A stretch of DNA of 11,282 nt, from contig CAYGDT010000046.1 in the NCBI GenBank assembly GCA_964348745.1, positions 1 through 11,282 on the forward strand. The letters run 5' to 3'. Below are positions 5,661-11,282 of this stretch, one piece after another. Below the pieces are notes generated by a model, which saw only the letters and a program-made list of their open reading frames with translations, was not told the origin of the DNA and searched no databases. The stretch comes from CAYGDT01 sp964348745. GTDB taxonomy: Bacteria > Patescibacteriota > Gracilibacteria > Peribacterales > Peribacteraceae. Within the stretch, counting starts at the first letter, position 1. Each line of letters starts with the position of its first letter. A program made the position numbers and the translations under genes.

Positions 5661-6668
5661 TTACAGCTTCGAGCCAACAAGTACTGCAAGTTCCACAATA
5701 CGATTGCTGTATCCCCATTCGTTGTCGTACCAACCGAAGACTTTTACCAGATTGCCTCCAATCACTTGCGTCAGTGCAGAATCGATAATGCAGCTGCGTG
5801 CATCTCCTACGTAGTCTTTTAAAACAAGGGGCCGATCCTCCACGCCGAGAATTCCTTTCATTGCTCCAGCTGCTGCTTTTTTAAATGCAGCATTCACTTC
5901 GTCTACAGTTGTCGTTTTTTTGGTTACAACGGTAAGATCTGTGATGCTTCCGGTAGGAGTCGGAACTCGGAGAGAAATTCCATGCAACTTTCCATTGAGC
6001 TCTGGAATGACTTCTCCGATTGCCTTTGCAGCTCCTGTAGAGGAAGGAACGATATTGACAGCAGCAGCACGTGCACGTCGTAAGTCTTTGTGAGGCAAAT
6101 CCAACAAATTCTGGTCATTCGTGTAGCTATGGATCGTGTTCATAAGACCATGCTCTATGCCGAACGTGTCGTTAAGAACCTTCGCCATTGGAGCAAGACA
6201 ATTCGTCGTACACGAAGCATTACTGATGACATGCATCGTCTTTGGATCGTACTTTTCGGTGTTGACTCCTATACAGAAGGTTCCATCGGCCTTGTCTTTG
6301 CAGGGAGCGGAAATAATGACTTTCTTCGCACCGGCTTTCAGGTGCATCGCGGCATCGTCGCGCTTCGTAAAAATTCCAGTGCACTCAAGTACGACATCAA
6401 CTTTCAGCTCCTTGTGAGGTAGGGTTGCAGGGTCTTTGCAAGCCGTTGTACGAATTTCCCCGTGTTTCGTTGAGAGGATAGCGTCTTTGTAGCAGGCATC
6501 TCCACAGTCGAAATGACCGTATGTTGAATCGAATTCAAACAAGTGCGCGAGGGTTTCTCCGTCGGTGAGATCATTAATGAGCACAACATTGATATCGGTG
6601 TGCTTCTCGAGGATGATGCGTAGTGCCTGACGACCGATGCGACCGAATCCGTTGATGGCAATGTTCAT
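5661..6668 (-). CDS. gapA: glyceraldehyde-3-phosphate dehydrogenase, NAD-type
   Basis: A 335-residue enzyme of lower glycolysis that oxidises glyceraldehyde-3-phosphate to 1,3-bisphosphoglycerate, forming NADH. The Rossmann motif INGFGRIGR (5-13) starts the NAD domain, and D33 follows the second strand where it would hold the adenosine ribose. The catalytic cysteine is C153 in SNASCTTNCLAP; the base is H180 in TIHSYT. LDLPHKDLRRARAAA with adjacent L and P is the form seen in NAD-specific rather than NADP-specific enzymes. FGWYDNEWGYSNR closes the catalytic domain. Full length, no oddities. No other glycolytic gene is adjacent. The start at 6668 gives the standard family N-terminus, and no Shine-Dalgarno is visible. 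Confidence 0.97.
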   Translation of the reverse strand: MNIAINGFGRIGRQALRIILEKHTDINVVLINDLTDGETLAHLFEFDSTYGHFDCGDACYKDAILSTKHGEIRTTACKDPATLPHKELKVDVVLECTGIFTKRDDAAMHLKAGAKKVIISAPCKDKADGTFCIGVNTEKYDPKTMHVISNASCTTNCLAPMAKVLNDTFGIEHGLMNTIHSYTNDQNLLDLPHKDLRRARAAAVNIVPSSTGAAKAIGEVIPELNGKLHGISLRVPTPTGSITDLTVVTKKTTTVDEVNAAFKKAAAGAMKGILGVEDRPLVLKDYVGDARSCIIDSALTQVIGGNLVKVFGWYDNEWGYSNRIVELAVLVGSKL

Positions 6669-6677
6669 AGAAGAAAA

Positions 6678-6705
6678 AGAATATGTAGTTAATACGATAA
6701 TACAA
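6678..6705 (-). promoter_or_regulatory. possible promoter of GAPDH gene
   Basis: On the minus strand TTGTAT (6700-6705), 16 bp and TATTCT (6678-6683) lie 9 nt before the ATG, which would give a leader of only about 2 nt. The hexamers are weak matches. Confidence 0.35.
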
Positions 6706-6718
6706 CAGCGAATGTTGA

Positions 6719-7969
6719 TTATGAAGATGATTTTAGTACTCCTTTTGGAATACGAGCATTGTCTGGAACAAGTTCGGGGTAGCCCGCAGCAGCGAAAACC
6801 ACGTTCTTCCAGCCCGAAGATCTAATAACGTACTCCTCAGATGCCGGCCTCGAGAAACTGTCTGTTTCTCCATACACTCCGGGGATGCTGTATCCACCAT
6901 ACAACCAACAAGTTGAAATAGGGAAATGATCTCTACCTGGTGACGAATTATTGCCAAATGATGGAGATCTTCCAAATTCGCTAGCACAGGAAACAAGGCA
7001 GGGAGGGATTTCACCACTCTCGATATTGCCAATGAGTGCAGTAATTGCTTTATCAAGACGAGGTGCATTTTCATACATTGACTGAACTAAACCAAAATGA
7101 AAATCCCATGATCCAATGCGCACAGCTACAGACCGAGCGCCGTTCTTTATCAGCTGACCTGCGTAGTGTAAGGGAAGTCCATATTTACCATATTGACTTT
7201 TTACTCGTTGATTTGGTTCAGTCATGATCAAATCAATATTTCTCAATGCCATTCCATATGCAAAGCGTCTTTTACTCATAAAGTCTGAAACAGCATCACC
7301 GTGAATCCTGTCATTACCGTGAGATTCAAGAAGAGCTTCTCTGTCGACTAGTCGCTGATCACCAACAAGAATTTGCTCACCACTATCGGATTCTGATCCA
7401 TAGGCAAGTGCACGAGATATTGTATGAAATTTGTCATTTTCAGCTCGCAGCCCGGCACCTTGCTCATTTGTTTTGATGCCGATGTCTTCGTGCGGATGTG
7501 GTACGTAGTAATACGGATGTCCTGACTCCCTTGTATGCAACGCAATGCGATCATGCATGTTAATACCTTCATCATCGAGAAGAAGTTGTGTTGAATCTTG
7601 AGCATGAAACAATAAATCTCCCAGTGAACTAACACAGCGGAAGACTGCTAGTTTTGTGCTTATGCTTCGCATTTCCGGAAAGAGGCGACTGAATACAAGA
7701 TTAGATCCAGTATCAGGTGCATATGTTTTGATACCTGAATCATGACCTGAAAGTGGGAATTCTTTCGCATCGAACGATTCTCTTGGAGAAATTCCTCCAT
7801 CAAGAATAATTGAAATCAAAGGAGATGAATTATCAGGAGGGGTCGGACGATTTAAGACATCGTTTGCAGATGCTCGTACTTCTAAAATGGCACCTGTGCC
7901 AAATGCTAATCCAACAGTGATGATGTCATGGAGAGCTGTCCTACGGTCTACCCTTTCGTTAATCGACAT
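6719..7969 (-). CDS. DUF1501 family protein (alkaline phosphatase/sulfatase-like fold), possibly exported
   Basis: A 416-residue protein of the DUF1501 family, which belongs to the alkaline phosphatase-like superfamily and has no established reaction. Supporting motifs are DGGISPRESFD (57-67, family form GG.S..D.FD), WDFHF (288-292, usually WDTHF), a long SCASEFGRSP segment (327-336) and the metal-site-like GRDHFP (345-350). The N-terminus has a twin-arginine pair (R9-R10) followed by a hydrophobic stretch (DIITVGLAFGTGAILEV), as in other members exported by Tat. The charged spacing is imperfect and no classic SRRxFLK is seen. The gene is AT-richer than its neighbours (22/60 G+C at 7381-7440). 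The family is especially abundant in Planctomycetes, so transfer is possible. It lies 21 bp after the TIM-barrel gene on the same strand but has its own strong promoter. Confidence 0.85.
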   Translation of the reverse strand: MSINERVDRRTALHDIITVGLAFGTGAILEVRASANDVLNRPTPPDNSSPLISIILDGGISPRESFDAKEFPLSGHDSGIKTYAPDTGSNLVFSRLFPEMRSISTKLAVFRCVSSLGDLLFHAQDSTQLLLDDEGINMHDRIALHTRESGHPYYYVPHPHEDIGIKTNEQGAGLRAENDKFHTISRALAYGSESDSGEQILVGDQRLVDREALLESHGNDRIHGDAVSDFMSKRRFAYGMALRNIDLIMTEPNQRVKSQYGKYGLPLHYAGQLIKNGARSVAVRIGSWDFHFGLVQSMYENAPRLDKAITALIGNIESGEIPPCLVSCASEFGRSPSFGNNSSPGRDHFPISTCWLYGGYSIPGVYGETDSFSRPASEEYVIRSSGWKNVVFAAAGYPELVPDNARIPKGVLKSSS

Positions 7970-7972
7970 GCT

Positions 7973-7987
7973 AAGGTTTTAAACCTT
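7973..7987. promoter_or_regulatory. palindrome over the DUF1501 -10 box, possible operator
   Basis: AAGGTTT-T-AAACCTT is a perfect 7-bp inverted repeat around one central base. It covers the -10 hexamer (7976-7981) and ends 4 bp before the start codon, a good place for a repressor dimer. The AT-rich stem without a T-tract makes a terminator for the upstream gene less likely. Confidence 0.4.
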
Positions 7988-8004
7988 CAATTATACTTTG
8001 TCAA
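7976..8004 (-). promoter_or_regulatory. promoter of the DUF1501 gene, leaderless spacing
   Basis: A consensus -35 TTGACA (7999-8004), a 17-bp spacer and TAAAAC (7976-7981) are followed by 6 nt and the ATG, so the mRNA should begin at its start codon. The -35 lies inside the last codons of the upstream TIM-barrel gene. A TATAAT also occurs within the spacer but has no matching -35. Confidence 0.65.
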
Positions 8005-8815
8005 ACGACTTCTGGAGCAGCAACGTATCGAGTTCCAGAAGCGGGGATTCACAAACAACGACTCCTTCGACGTCTCGGGCTTTTAGTACGCTGAGAAAGT
8101 CATTCCATTTGGCATCGCTCTTTTGCAATGGTAAATGCCTTCGCTCTCCTTTAACGGTGTATTCGATGCCCGAATAGTGCATGTGGACATGTTTGAGCGC
8201 ATTCTTACCTAGATATTCCTCATAAAGATCAAGCATAGTATTCCACTCCTTTGTCGTATTCCACTCACCATTGGTTCTGGCATGCATATGCGCAGGGTCC
8301 ACTGTAGGGTAGATGCCGAATTCTCTGCTGAGCTTCAGGACTTCTACGAGTGTGCCAAACTGCGTCGGTTTTCCCATTGTTTCAAAGCCAAGGTTGATTG
8401 TGAGACCATTCTTTCGCACTCGCTTCATGATGTCTTCCGTCGCTCGATAGACGTTGTCGTACACATCATCAGGATTCATCGCCAGGTAAAATGCAGGGTG
8501 AACGCAGACGGAGTGCGCTCCTGCAAGCTGTCCCATCTGCATGGCATTGAGTATGCGAACTTTCGAGGCTTCCAGCTTGTCATCATCCTTTGCATTTAAG
8601 TTTATGAAATACGGCGCATGAACGGTAAGGTACATTTCCAAATCCACTGCCGTGTTTCGAATTTCCTCCATTCGCTCAGAGTTTTTTGGGACACTCTGAA
8701 CCCACTCCATCTCCATTGCGGTGATGCCGAGGCTTCGCGCATGCTTGAGTCCTTCGACTGTTCCACCTTTTCCGGGCGTAGACCGCGGGACACCGGCGAC
8801 GGCAAAGTGTAACAT
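7991..8815 (-). CDS. endonuclease IV-like TIM-barrel protein (probable AP endonuclease)
   Basis: A 274-residue xylose isomerase-like TIM barrel with the metal-site pattern of endonuclease IV (Nfo), which cuts DNA 5' of abasic sites. Ligand candidates are in order: H66 (VHAPY), H106 (VHPAF), E145 (FETMG), D173 and H176 (VDPAH), H211 (HVHMH), H227 (ERRHLPL) and E256 (CESP). These match E. coli H69, H109, E145, D179, H182, H216, H231 and E261. The position of the Nfo aspartate in D-x-H is an arginine here (RRH). The layout (AGVPRSTPGKGG start, HAPYFINL, LEASK) resembles, from memory, archaeal members of this family more than E. coli Nfo. I chose the ATG at 8815 rather than 8842 because it gives the first barrel strand MLHFAVAG and has an extended -10 exactly 6 nt upstream. 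A sugar isomerase-like role cannot be excluded. Confidence 0.8.
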   Translation of the reverse strand: MLHFAVAGVPRSTPGKGGTVEGLKHARSLGITAMEMEWVQSVPKNSERMEEIRNTAVDLEMYLTVHAPYFINLNAKDDDKLEASKVRILNAMQMGQLAGAHSVCVHPAFYLAMNPDDVYDNVYRATEDIMKRVRKNGLTINLGFETMGKPTQFGTLVEVLKLSREFGIYPTVDPAHMHARTNGEWNTTKEWNTMLDLYEEYLGKNALKHVHMHYSGIEYTVKGERRHLPLQKSDAKWNDFLSVLKARDVEGVVVCESPLLELDTLLLQKSFDKV

Positions 8816-8821
8816 AGAGAC

Positions 8822-8830
8822 AGCATACCA
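8822..8830 (-). promoter_or_regulatory. extended -10 promoter of the TIM-barrel gene, overlapping the cca start codon
   Basis: TGGTATGCT on the minus strand (TG-G-TATGCT, hexamer 8822-8827) ends 6 nt before the ATG at 8815. Its TG pairs with bases 8829-8830, so it touches the first base of the divergent cca start codon. No clear -35 is present. Confidence 0.55.
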
Positions 8831-10188
8831 TGCCGCTACCAAAGCAGATCATCGACAGAACGCTTTCATCGTCACAAGGTGAAGGTGGATACCGCATTTG
8901 CGAAGCACTGCTTGATGCCGGGTTTGAAGCATGGTGGGTTGGCGGTTGCGTGCGCGATATACTGAGAGAAATTATTCCCCAGGACATTGATATTGCAACG
9001 AACGCCGATCCTGCTTCCGTCGCAAAACTCTTTCCCAAGTGCGATGAGTCAGCGGCTGCGCTCGGTGCCGTTGTTGTTTCCCATAGCGGTTATACGTATG
9101 AAATTACAACCTACAGAGAAGAACATGAACTCAGTGACGGCAGATTTCCACAGTCTGTTACGTTTACAGACAGGCAGCATGATGCGGCGCGCAGGGACAT
9201 CACCATTAACGCGATCTACTGGAATCCGATCAGCTCGGAACTCTGGGATCCTTATAGTGGAGAAGCAGACCTTCACGAGAAACTTATTCGAATGATTGGA
9301 GATCCTGCTACGCGTATCCGACACGATGCCTTGCGACTACTGCGCGTCATACGCTTCCGAGCGCTCATAGGAGGGCAATACCATCCTGATACATTTGCAG
9401 CGCTTCATGGAAATGCAAAGCTGATTTCGTTACTCTCCGGTGGGCGCATCGCTCAGGAGCTTGAGAAGACATTACTCGGTCCAAATCCTCAATTGGCTTT
9501 CGAAGACTTCTGGGAAACAGACGTCATCGAATATCTGATCTCGGAATTACATGCCTGTAAAGGGGTTGCTCAGCCTTCGCAAGCACATAGCGAAGGTGAC
9601 GTTTGGCAGCATGTTATGGATGTCATAGCTTCATTTACAGAAGATCACAGTGCAGACGTGCGATGGGCGGCTATGTTTCATGATATTGGTAAACCTAAAA
9701 CTTTTACGATAGATGCAGAGAGAATTCACTTCAATGACCACGCGGCAGTTGGTGCCAAGATCACAAAAGACATTCTCGGCCGGTTGCAATTCTCCGCTGT
9801 TCGACGCGATAAAATTTGCTGGCTGATAGAGCACCACATGATGATGGGAACGTTTGAGAGCATCGATAACGACCGCAAAGCCCACTGGTACTACCATCCG
9901 TGGTTTCTAGAACTCCTGCAACTTTTCTGGCTGGACATCGCCGGTTCGACACCTTCGGATTTCTCTCTTTACGAAAGAATCATTGAAGATTACAACGCGT
10001 ATCTTGACGCTAACCCACGGCCGAAGAGACCGCTGCTTTCCGGAGATGAAGTCATGAAACTACTTGGTTTGAAGCCGGGGGAGGAAGTCGGTCGTGTATT
10101 AAAGCAACTCCATGAAGCGCAGAATCGAAAAGAAGTTTCGACGAAGAAGGAGGCAGAAAACTTTTTGCGCAGCTTAAAGAGTGGTTGA
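8830..10188 (+). CDS. cca: CCA tRNA nucleotidyltransferase (class II, with HD domain)
   Basis: A 452-residue class II nucleotidyltransferase that builds or repairs the CCA end of tRNA without a nucleic-acid template. The head domain has VGGCVRD (37-43), the catalytic D52-x-D54 in DIDIATNADP and the basic motif RRDITINAI (121-129). WDPYSG follows, then the RNA-binding segment RHDALRLLRVIRFRA (164-178). A C-terminal HD domain has H261, the H284-D285 pair in MFHDIGKP and H304, as in HD-bearing Cca proteins with phosphatase or phosphodiesterase activity. Both tRNA genes in this window encode CCA, so repair is the more likely role. A related poly(A) polymerase cannot be fully excluded. The ATG at 8830 leaves only 14 bp to the divergent ATG at 8815; no Shine-Dalgarno or well-placed -10 is visible. 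Confidence 0.93.
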   Translation: MPLPKQIIDRTLSSSQGEGGYRICEALLDAGFEAWWVGGCVRDILREIIPQDIDIATNADPASVAKLFPKCDESAAALGAVVVSHSGYTYEITTYREEHELSDGRFPQSVTFTDRQHDAARRDITINAIYWNPISSELWDPYSGEADLHEKLIRMIGDPATRIRHDALRLLRVIRFRALIGGQYHPDTFAALHGNAKLISLLSGGRIAQELEKTLLGPNPQLAFEDFWETDVIEYLISELHACKGVAQPSQAHSEGDVWQHVMDVIASFTEDHSADVRWAAMFHDIGKPKTFTIDAERIHFNDHAAVGAKITKDILGRLQFSAVRRDKICWLIEHHMMMGTFESIDNDRKAHWYYHPWFLELLQLFWLDIAGSTPSDFSLYERIIEDYNAYLDANPRPKRPLLSGDEVMKLLGLKPGEEVGRVLKQLHEAQNRKEVSTKKEAENFLRSLKSG

Positions 10189-10254
10189 TGATGTATGATG
10201 AAAATGCATCAATAGTTATTTTCAGTTTCTATTATTGTAGAGCTAGGGAAAAGA

Positions 10255-10377
10255 GTGGAGTTTATAGACTACGGCAGCTTCCTGAAGAGATGCGATAAGG
10301 TGCTTGCGCGAGAATTAGATTGTGCAAACAAGCCAATAAGAACTTATCATCAGCTTGTAAGGACATCTAGTGGTTAG
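10255..10377 (+). other. possible 40-codon ORF or gene remnant in the gap after cca
   Basis: The 185-bp gap between cca and the next gene holds an open frame with a GTG start at 10255 and TAG at 10375. It encodes a peptide of mixed protein-like composition (begins EFIDYGSFLKRCDKVLARE). It has no ATG, ribosome site or clear promoter, and overlaps the end of the convergent hypothetical gene by 4 bp. I do not recognise it. It could be a short gene, a decayed fragment or chance. Confidence 0.2.
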
Positions 10378-10661
10378 GACTCGGTTGATAGATACTCATT
10401 ATAGTGCTCACGGTTCATTTCCAAAAAAGCTGCCGGCATAGATTCAGTAAATTGATTTAACTGCATCAGTGCTTCTCTTTGCTGTCTGATATTATCTAAA
10501 CAAGGAGCTTCCCATTTAATTGTTTTTCTCAATTTTGCTTCTTCATCTAACAGCGCATCAATATCTTGTCGAATCAATGCAGAGAGTATTTGGCGTTCTG
10601 AGTCTGTCCATTCAGTGCTCACTCCAACTGTTTCGCCTTCATTGGGACGTAGTTTAACCAT
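10374..10661 (-). CDS. small hypothetical helical protein
   Basis: A 95-residue soluble, acidic protein I do not recognise. No membrane segment, signal peptide or cysteine motif is present (one Cys, C54). From residue 18 on it looks largely alpha-helical, with two heptad-like stretches (ERQILSALIRQDIDALLDEEAKLRKTI in short, then IRQQREALMQLNQF), suggesting a helical hairpin or coiled coil. The start at 10661 is supported by a consensus -35 and a near-consensus -10 just upstream. It follows tRNA-Ile and rplI on the same strand but seems to be transcribed on its own. The ATG/TAA frame is clean, so I regard it as a likely real gene of unknown function. Confidence 0.6.
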   Translation of the reverse strand: MVKLRPNEGETVGVSTEWTDSERQILSALIRQDIDALLDEEAKLRKTIKWEAPCLDNIRQQREALMQLNQFTESMPAAFLEMNREHYNEYLSTES

Positions 10662-10669
10662 GTAAATAT

Positions 10670-10697
10670 ATTATCATACTTATAAATAGTCTGTCAA
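10670..10697 (-). promoter_or_regulatory. promoter of the small hypothetical gene
   Basis: TTGACA (10692-10697), 16 bp and GATAAT (10670-10675) on the minus strand lie 8 nt before the ATG, giving a leader of 1-2 nt at most. TAATAT two bases further on would give leaderless spacing with an 18-bp spacer. The -35 begins just after the CCA of tRNA-Ile. Confidence 0.6.
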
Positions 10698-10699
10698 TA

Positions 10700-10776
10700 T
10701 GGTGCGCCAGCTGGGAGTTGAACCCAGGACCGCCGGCTTATAAGTCCGGTGCTCTAACCAACTGAGCTACTGGCGC
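10700..10776 (-). tRNA. tRNA with anticodon UAU, probably tRNA-Ile for AUA; CCA encoded
   Basis: A 77-nt cloverleaf on the minus strand. The acceptor GCGCCAG pairs fully with CTGGCGC, the D stem is GCTC/GAGC, the T arm CTGGG-TTCAACT-CCCAG, the discriminator A73, and CCA is encoded at 10700-10702. The anticodon loop CTTATAA puts UAU at 34-36 (10740-10742). The stem CCGGA/GCCGG leaves an A31-G39 mismatch next to the loop. Isoleucine features known from E. coli are mostly present: A37, A38, A73, C4-G69 and U12-A23; position 29-41 is G-C rather than C-G. It lies 45 bp downstream of rplI on the same strand. Confidence 0.93.
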
Positions 10777-10821
10777 ACCCAAAGGGTACATCGTTAACCT
10801 TTCTCAATCGAGCACATATTT

Positions 10822-11268
10822 TTATTTCTCGAGACTCACCACAACCTTCAAGTCTTCCTTCCGGCCAGCAACCTCAACAGAAGCAGTGTGCTCACCAATC
10901 GCTTTGATTTGCTGCGGTAGGCTGATCGCTGCTTCTTCAATATCAATCTTGTACTGATCCTTCAAGGCATCTGCGATAAGCTTTTCTGTGATTGCTGCGT
11001 ACAACTTGCCAGTCTTTGTCGCTTTACGAAGGAACGTCAGCTTCTTTCCGGCAACTGCTGCTGCAACACTCTGTTTGGCAACCATTTCCGTCTGGCGCTC
11101 AAGTGCGCGCTTCTTGATATGATCAGCGTAACGCTTGCGTACCGTCGGAGTTGCGATCAGTGCTTGTCTGCGAGGCAGCAAACAGTTGAGTGCGTAACCA
11201 TCTCCGACAAGGAGAAGGTCGTTTTTCTTGCCGATTCCAGGGACATCTTCGAGTAAAAGTATTTCCAT
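10822..11268 (-). CDS. rplI: 50S ribosomal protein L9
   Basis: A 148-residue ribosomal protein L9, which binds 23S rRNA near the L1 stalk and helps maintain reading frame. The N-terminal RNA-binding domain begins MEILLLEDVPGIGKK and continues with DGYALNCLLPRRQA (family form DGYARNFLIP). A long charged helix connector covers about 42-75. The C-terminal domain contains TKTGKLYAAIT (family form GKLFGSVT). I chose the ATG at 11268 over the in-frame ATG at 11277 because L9 proteins start M(K/E)-V/I-I/L-LLEDV. No Shine-Dalgarno is seen at either. The upstream neighbour (often rpsR) is outside the window. Some CPR groups lack L9, so its presence narrows the lineage. Confidence 0.95.
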   Translation of the reverse strand: MEILLLEDVPGIGKKNDLLLVGDGYALNCLLPRRQALIATPTVRKRYADHIKKRALERQTEMVAKQSVAAAVAGKKLTFLRKATKTGKLYAAITEKLIADALKDQYKIDIEEAAISLPQQIKAIGEHTASVEVAGRKEDLKVVVSLEK

Positions 11269-11282
11269 GAGGTGCATTAAAA

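Noticed and set aside
8816..8842. Longer start for the TIM-barrel protein at 8842
   Set aside because: The extra residues precede the first barrel strand, overlap the cca start codon and contain the gene's own extended -10.
1821..10188. Recoding of UGA as glycine (code 25)
   Set aside because: The pentapeptide and cca genes end at TGA at natural family lengths, and no in-frame TGA interrupts conserved genes.

Overview
The window looks like bacterial chromosome from a small-genome lineage. My best guess is the Candidate Phyla Radiation (Patescibacteria, perhaps Peregrinibacteria/Peribacteria-like), but this is inference. The clues are: an almost complete lack of Shine-Dalgarno sequences; several genes whose -10 box sits 6 nt before the ATG; housekeeping genes in an unusual order; and a 20-bp CCTGCCTG-type palindrome that reads ACRQAG on both strands, which I remember as frequent in such genomes. 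Two genes end sensibly at TGA, so UGA is a stop here and the recoded genetic code 25 is unlikely. Keeping rplI (L9) is informative, because some CPR groups lack it.

Left part (1-2337): an M20 metallopeptidase on the + strand, an AT-rich pentapeptide-repeat gene, then a tRNA-Phe locus on the - strand. The tRNA-Phe region is the most unusual part. A small GIY-YIG nuclease gene lies between a complete tRNA-Phe gene and a second, truncated copy of that tRNA's 5' half. The truncated copy carries the 20-bp palindrome exactly inserted in its D loop. The nuclease stop codon lies inside the intact tRNA. On the other side of the tRNA, the sequence just downstream of the pentapeptide gene repeats the 3' end of the M20 gene (35 of 42 bases), so that gene also sits in a duplicated or remnant context.

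Middle (2338-6668): obgE on the - strand and dnaK on the + strand are divergent. dnaK has a perfect CIRCE operator over its -10 box, indicating HrcA control. The GAPDH gene converges on dnaK with 21 bp between the stops.

Right part (6669-11282): a DUF1501 protein and an endonuclease IV-like TIM-barrel protein lie on the - strand. A CCA-adding enzyme gene diverges from the latter with only 14 bp between start codons. Then come a 185-bp gap, a small helical hypothetical gene, a tRNA with anticodon UAU (probably Ile, reading AUA), and rplI. Both tRNA genes encode their 3' CCA, so the nucleotidyltransferase probably repairs tRNA ends.

The recurring theme is translation without leaders. In four genes (pentapeptide, obgE, DUF1501, TIM-barrel) the predicted transcription start falls on the A of the ATG.
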